The translations under genes and the position numbers were made by a program. Positions 41,104-43,902 of a stretch of DNA of 43,902 bases are shown here, piece after piece. Positions within the stretch are counted from its first letter, which is position 1. Every line of letters starts with the position of its first letter. Below the pieces are notes generated by a model. The model had not been told where the DNA came from. It saw only the letters and a program-made list of their open reading frames with translations, and did no database searches. The stretch comes from Amoebophilaceae bacterium. Its GTDB lineage: Bacteria; Bacteroidota; Bacteroidia; Cytophagales; Amoebophilaceae. The stretch lies in the NCBI GenBank assembly GCA_011524725.1, contig WTJV01000053.1, positions 1 through 43,902 on the forward strand, written 5' to 3'.

Positions 41104-43902
41104 CTATAACTTCCAGCAACCAGCAACGCCGACATCACTATCAGCATAGAGGCTGCTGTGGTAGACAGGGAGACCAGAAGCCTCGAAGCCCCCAACAACG
41201 AGAGGCCATATTTCATTAACCAGCTGCGTGGCTGTACAACGCGTATAAGTCAAAGGATTAGCGCCATACAACCGCTCCCCTGTGCGCACATAATGTGCCA
41301 GTATCCCCGTCGCGGCTTCCAATGCACTGGGCAATTCGTAGCCTTGACGAGAATATTTCTGCACCATTGCCTTTTGGGCACCATATCTTTCGCCCCGGCT
41401 GCCCTCCAAGATAGTGCGCGTCAACAGCAACCAATACGACTTATCAGGAGATACGACGCCGAACTGGGCGCGTACATCCGAAGGATATAACTCGTACTGG
41501 GTCCGATGTGCGGATCCCAACGGGTACTGAATCAGGTCTTCCAACGCATCTAGCGTGAATGGCTCCCCATCTACCTCTGAGGGGATCAGCACCAGACAAT
41601 GATTATCGCTCACACGGCTTGGAGTCGTTTCCCCCTCTAGCAGAAACGGGCTGATGCGGTTGAGAATCTCCTCGGTATCATCAGGAAGGGGAGGCTCGTT
41701 AGACACCTCTACCCCAAAATATTCCCGCCATGACATCGCACCAAAGGCCGCCGACGGAAGCGTAGGGGAGGATAACACAGGGGAATCAATAGGGGGATCC
41801 GAAAGGAGGAAACGCGCCGTATCCGAAATATAACCGCTCTGATCACTAACAGCAGTACGGAGATGCGATAACCAGAACTCAGAAACATCATGGTCTAGCT
41901 TCGATAGATTTCCATAGGCACTAAGAACCAACGCATGAACAAAAGCATCTGACTTACCAAGGAACGATAGAACCCTATGGGCAGACTCAGGGGCTGCAGG
42001 TACTAGCGAAGCAAAGGCGTAGCGCGCTGCTCTACGGACCGCTACTTTCTGCAAGCCAGTGGCCAAGACGTCAAAAATGGCTGGAGCCAGCTCCTCCGGG
42101 GCTGCTTTACCCGCTTCTCCTAAGGCCGCATACGCTGTCCGGCGGACAGACAATGTAACCGCAGGCGTAGTGGCTGCATCACGTAGCGGAGCGAAGCACG
42201 GGACGGGAAGCACCGGGGCCAAAGCCTTCAGCGTAGCGATGGCAGCACTATAAACTTTTTCCTTCTCATCTCCACAAACAGTACCTAGGTAGTCTAGACT
42301 GATCTGAGAAGCAGGACGAGCCGCCGCACGAAAGTCCTGAAGGCCACGCGTGAGACGGGATAATAAGTCGTTATGATTATGTCTTTTTTTGCGCACTTCA
42401 GCTATGCTACGCTTAAACAGATTTTTCAATGACGTAGACACGCTGAACTCTTCTACGAGATTCGATGTTGAGCCGTCAAGGCAATAACACTCATGCAACA
42501 GACGCAACTGAAGTAGGACATGCACTTCATACGCCCTCCAGAGCGCCATGTCCTCATCTTCAGAGTCTTCATCTCCAAACTCATCGGGGGAAGCGGGAAG
42601 AGTAGGAGCCTCTTCATTAGCTAGCTCTAGTAACGTCCTTACCCCCGATACACCTTGCGACCTGGACACAGACACAGCGCCAGCCAAGAACGACAGCATA
42701 CGACCATAGCGAGCGTCATAACGATGGGCTTTAAAGAAGGATTTTGCTCCGTTGGACTCCTCTCCAGCACCTGAAAAAAGCTGCGCCGAAAGGCAGCTCC
42801 CCGCAAAGTATTCGTGGAACGTCAGGTGCGGAAACTGATACTGGCCGCCACATACTAACCGTTGCAACAGTAAAAAGCCCGTGTCTTGAAGATTCCGCAT
42901 ATTGGGATCCCTCAGACCGGAAGAATGCAACAAGTCCTCCACACGCTCCTCATTGATCAAAATCTCACCATCCTTAAAAGAGGCAAGGGCGATAGCTTCC
43001 AACGTAGGGAACACCACAGCACGATCTTCGGAAGTAGCGCCTAGGGCCTTCGAACGAGACTCATAACGCTTCCATATTTCCTCTGTAGCTACCCGATACA
43101 AACCCGATAGACTGCCTTGGCTTAAGGCAGTACGAACTTGTTCGCGCGGGGCGGGGGTTTGCCATAAATAACACAAAATCTGGAGGTTCACCGGTACTTG
43201 GGCAATGTCGGACATAGCACGATCGCCTCCAAGCAGACTGAGTAGCTCTGACCCTTTCGAAGTGGATAAACCAGCCACGTTATGGATATAATCTTCTACC
43301 TGAGCATCACTCAAGCCCACATGCTCTACCTCTATATCGGCCATGGCCCGCTCTTTTGACATCCGGTAGGACCGAGATAGCATCAAAAGCTTGTGGCGGC
43401 CTTGACGGGCAGCTTTGATAAGTGGTTCATGGACGTCTGAGCGCTCATCAAGGCCATCTAATATGACCAGGGTCGTCGACTTCTGAAGCTCGGCGTGTAT
43501 CTCATCTAAAAGGGCCTTATATGCTTCGTTATGGGAATTGGGACAACCCGATCCCCAGCAATTATTCAAGATAGCCTGAGGAAGCGTTGCATCGGAGCCG
43601 TGGTAACGGGACCGTAGTGCCCGGACAGGGAGTAAATACAACGTATCAAAGTCAGGACCCCACTCCTCTACTGCCCACAAGTACGCTAGCTGTTTACTGA
43701 GCGTTGTCTTGCCCGTGCCGGGAGCACCGATAATCAGAACTTTGTTCGGCACGCGTGCAGGCTTACGCGGATCCCAAACTCTGCTCACAAACAAGTCATC
43801 TCTAAGAATGGGTGTCTTCGCCCACTTATGCTTGCGGCGGGCATAATGCGGATCCCAAACTCTGCTCACAAACAAGTCATCTCTAAGAATGGGTGTCTTC
43901 GC
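41104..43902 (-). CDS. NACHT NTPase with HEAT-like repeats, 5' end beyond the window
   Basis: The frame is open to the right edge, so the real start is outside the window; the first in-window start codon is only a TTG at 43875. In order: part of a 27-residue tandem repeat (VSRVWDP ... AKTPILRDD), then a NACHT-type STAND NTPase with Walker A LIIGAPGTGKTTLSK (about 43705-43740) and Walker B TTLVILDGLDERSD. A winged-helix/arm region with HLTFHEYFAGSCL is typical of NACHT proteins. Alpha-helical HEAT-like repeats follow (about 42300-41870, VRRTAYAALGEAGKAAP and similar). The C-terminal domain has SYWLLLTRTILEGSRG, LPSALEAATGILAHYV and VVGGFEASGLPVY. STAND proteins switch on ATP binding and can act in defence or host interaction; the role here is unknown. 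Confidence 0.85.
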   Translation of the reverse strand, partial: AKTPILRDDLFVSRVWDPHYARRKHKWAKTPILRDDLFVSRVWDPRKPARVPNKVLIIGAPGTGKTTLSKQLAYLWAVEEWGPDFDTLYLLPVRALRSRYHGSDATLPQAILNNCWGSGCPNSHNEAYKALLDEIHAELQKSTTLVILDGLDERSDVHEPLIKAARQGRHKLLMLSRSYRMSKERAMADIEVEHVGLSDAQVEDYIHNVAGLSTSKGSELLSLLGGDRAMSDIAQVPVNLQILCYLWQTPAPREQVRTALSQGSLSGLYRVATEEIWKRYESRSKALGATSEDRAVVFPTLEAIALASFKDGEILINEERVEDLLHSSGLRDPNMRNLQDTGFLLLQRLVCGGQYQFPHLTFHEYFAGSCLSAQLFSGAGEESNGAKSFFKAHRYDARYGRMLSFLAGAVSVSRSQGVSGVRTLLELANEEAPTLPASPDEFGDEDSEDEDMALWRAYEVHVLLQLRLLHECYCLDGSTSNLVEEFSVSTSLKNLFKRSIAEVRKKRHNHNDLLSRLTRGLQDFRAAARPASQISLDYLGTVCGDEKEKVYSAAIATLKALAPVLPVPCFAPLRDAATTPAVTLSVRRTAYAALGEAGKAAPEELAPAIFDVLATGLQKVAVRRAARYAFASLVPAAPESAHRVLSFLGKSDAFVHALVLSAYGNLSKLDHDVSEFWLSHLRTAVSDQSGYISDTARFLLSDPPIDSPVLSSPTLPSAAFGAMSWREYFGVEVSNEPPLPDDTEEILNRISPFLLEGETTPSRVSDNHCLVLIPSEVDGEPFTLDALEDLIQYPLGSAHRTQYELYPSDVRAQFGVVSPDKSYWLLLTRTILEGSRGERYGAQKAMVQKYSRQGYELPSALEAATGILAHYVRTGERLYGANPLTYTRCTATQLVNEIWPLVVGGFEASGLPVYHSSLYADSDVGVAGCWKL
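43767..43902. repeat. 81-bp tandem repeat at the right edge
   Basis: Bases 43767-43821 and 43848-43902 are identical over all 55 positions visible, with a period of 81 bp (27 codons, in frame). The array continues past the window. It encodes repeats of the type VSRVWDPHYARRKHKWAK in the NACHT protein, just before its Walker A. Exact DNA identity implies recent duplication or active homogenisation. Confidence 0.9.

Noticed and set aside
40876-41109. 77-codon plus-strand frame before the NACHT gene end
   Set aside because: It runs through the hairpin and CCAA tract, has repeat-like composition and no ribosome binding site.
1-43902. CRISPR array or tRNA/rRNA genes
   Set aside because: No regularly spaced short repeats and no tRNA or rRNA signatures were seen in the gene-free gaps.

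Overview
The window looks like a chromosome segment of a Bacteroidota bacterium, most likely an intracellular symbiont related to the Amoebophilaceae (Amoebophilus/Cardinium group). This is inferred from gene content and signals, not from a database search. Supporting features are the fused SecDF, a SecA with the Bacteroidota-type C-terminus, the archaeal-type ProS, -7 promoter boxes of the form TAnnTTTG, an Rpn/PD-(D/E)XK nuclease of the kind common in symbionts, several fast-evolving lipoproteins, and a large NACHT-HEAT protein.

Layout. 1-2700: a small membrane ORF and two unusual lipoprotein loci on the minus strand, one apparently frameshifted. 2877-4494: psd and cdsA (phospholipid synthesis). 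4712-5392: comF. 5446-10225: dapF-secA-SPOR gene operon on the minus strand, ended by a strong terminator whose stem overlaps the last stop codon. 10311-10938: rplS and lepA, divergent. 12855-14364: Rpn nuclease, an IS1-like transposase remnant and a structured GC-rich intergenic block. 14365-17829: FKBP isomerase, NrnA-like DHH phosphoesterase and mnmE on the minus strand. 17900-21730: aspartate aminotransferase, ABC exporter, truA. 21861-29517: a plus-strand run of a K+/H+ antiporter, a very large fusion protein, murG and murC. 29610-32996: lspA, cysteine desulfurase and glmM on the minus strand. 33187-37050: secDF and a lipoprotein locus split by a C7 tract. 37121-40711: proS, an SRPBCC protein and obgE. 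41104-43902: a NACHT-HEAT protein running off the right edge, with an exact 81-bp tandem repeat at the edge.

How the genes work together. Most are housekeeping genes: translation and tRNA modification (rplS, lepA, mnmE, truA, proS, obgE), secretion and lipoprotein maturation (secA, secDF, lspA, FKBP), phospholipids (cdsA, psd) and peptidoglycan (dapF, glmM, murG, murC, SPOR protein). Cell-wall synthesis therefore seems to be retained. The lipoproteins encoded here are plausible clients of SecA/SecDF and LspA.

The most interesting gene is at 23392-26910. It encodes one 1172-residue chain that joins an SLC5 sodium:solute symporter, a six-helix membrane module resembling the CqsS autoinducer receptor, a histidine-kinase-like region that lacks its catalytic signatures, and a complete RelA/SpoT-type (p)ppGpp hydrolase HD domain without the synthetase domain. 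I read it as a membrane sensor that may couple solute uptake or a small signal directly to alarmone breakdown. It lies 67 bp downstream of a K+/H+ antiporter gene.
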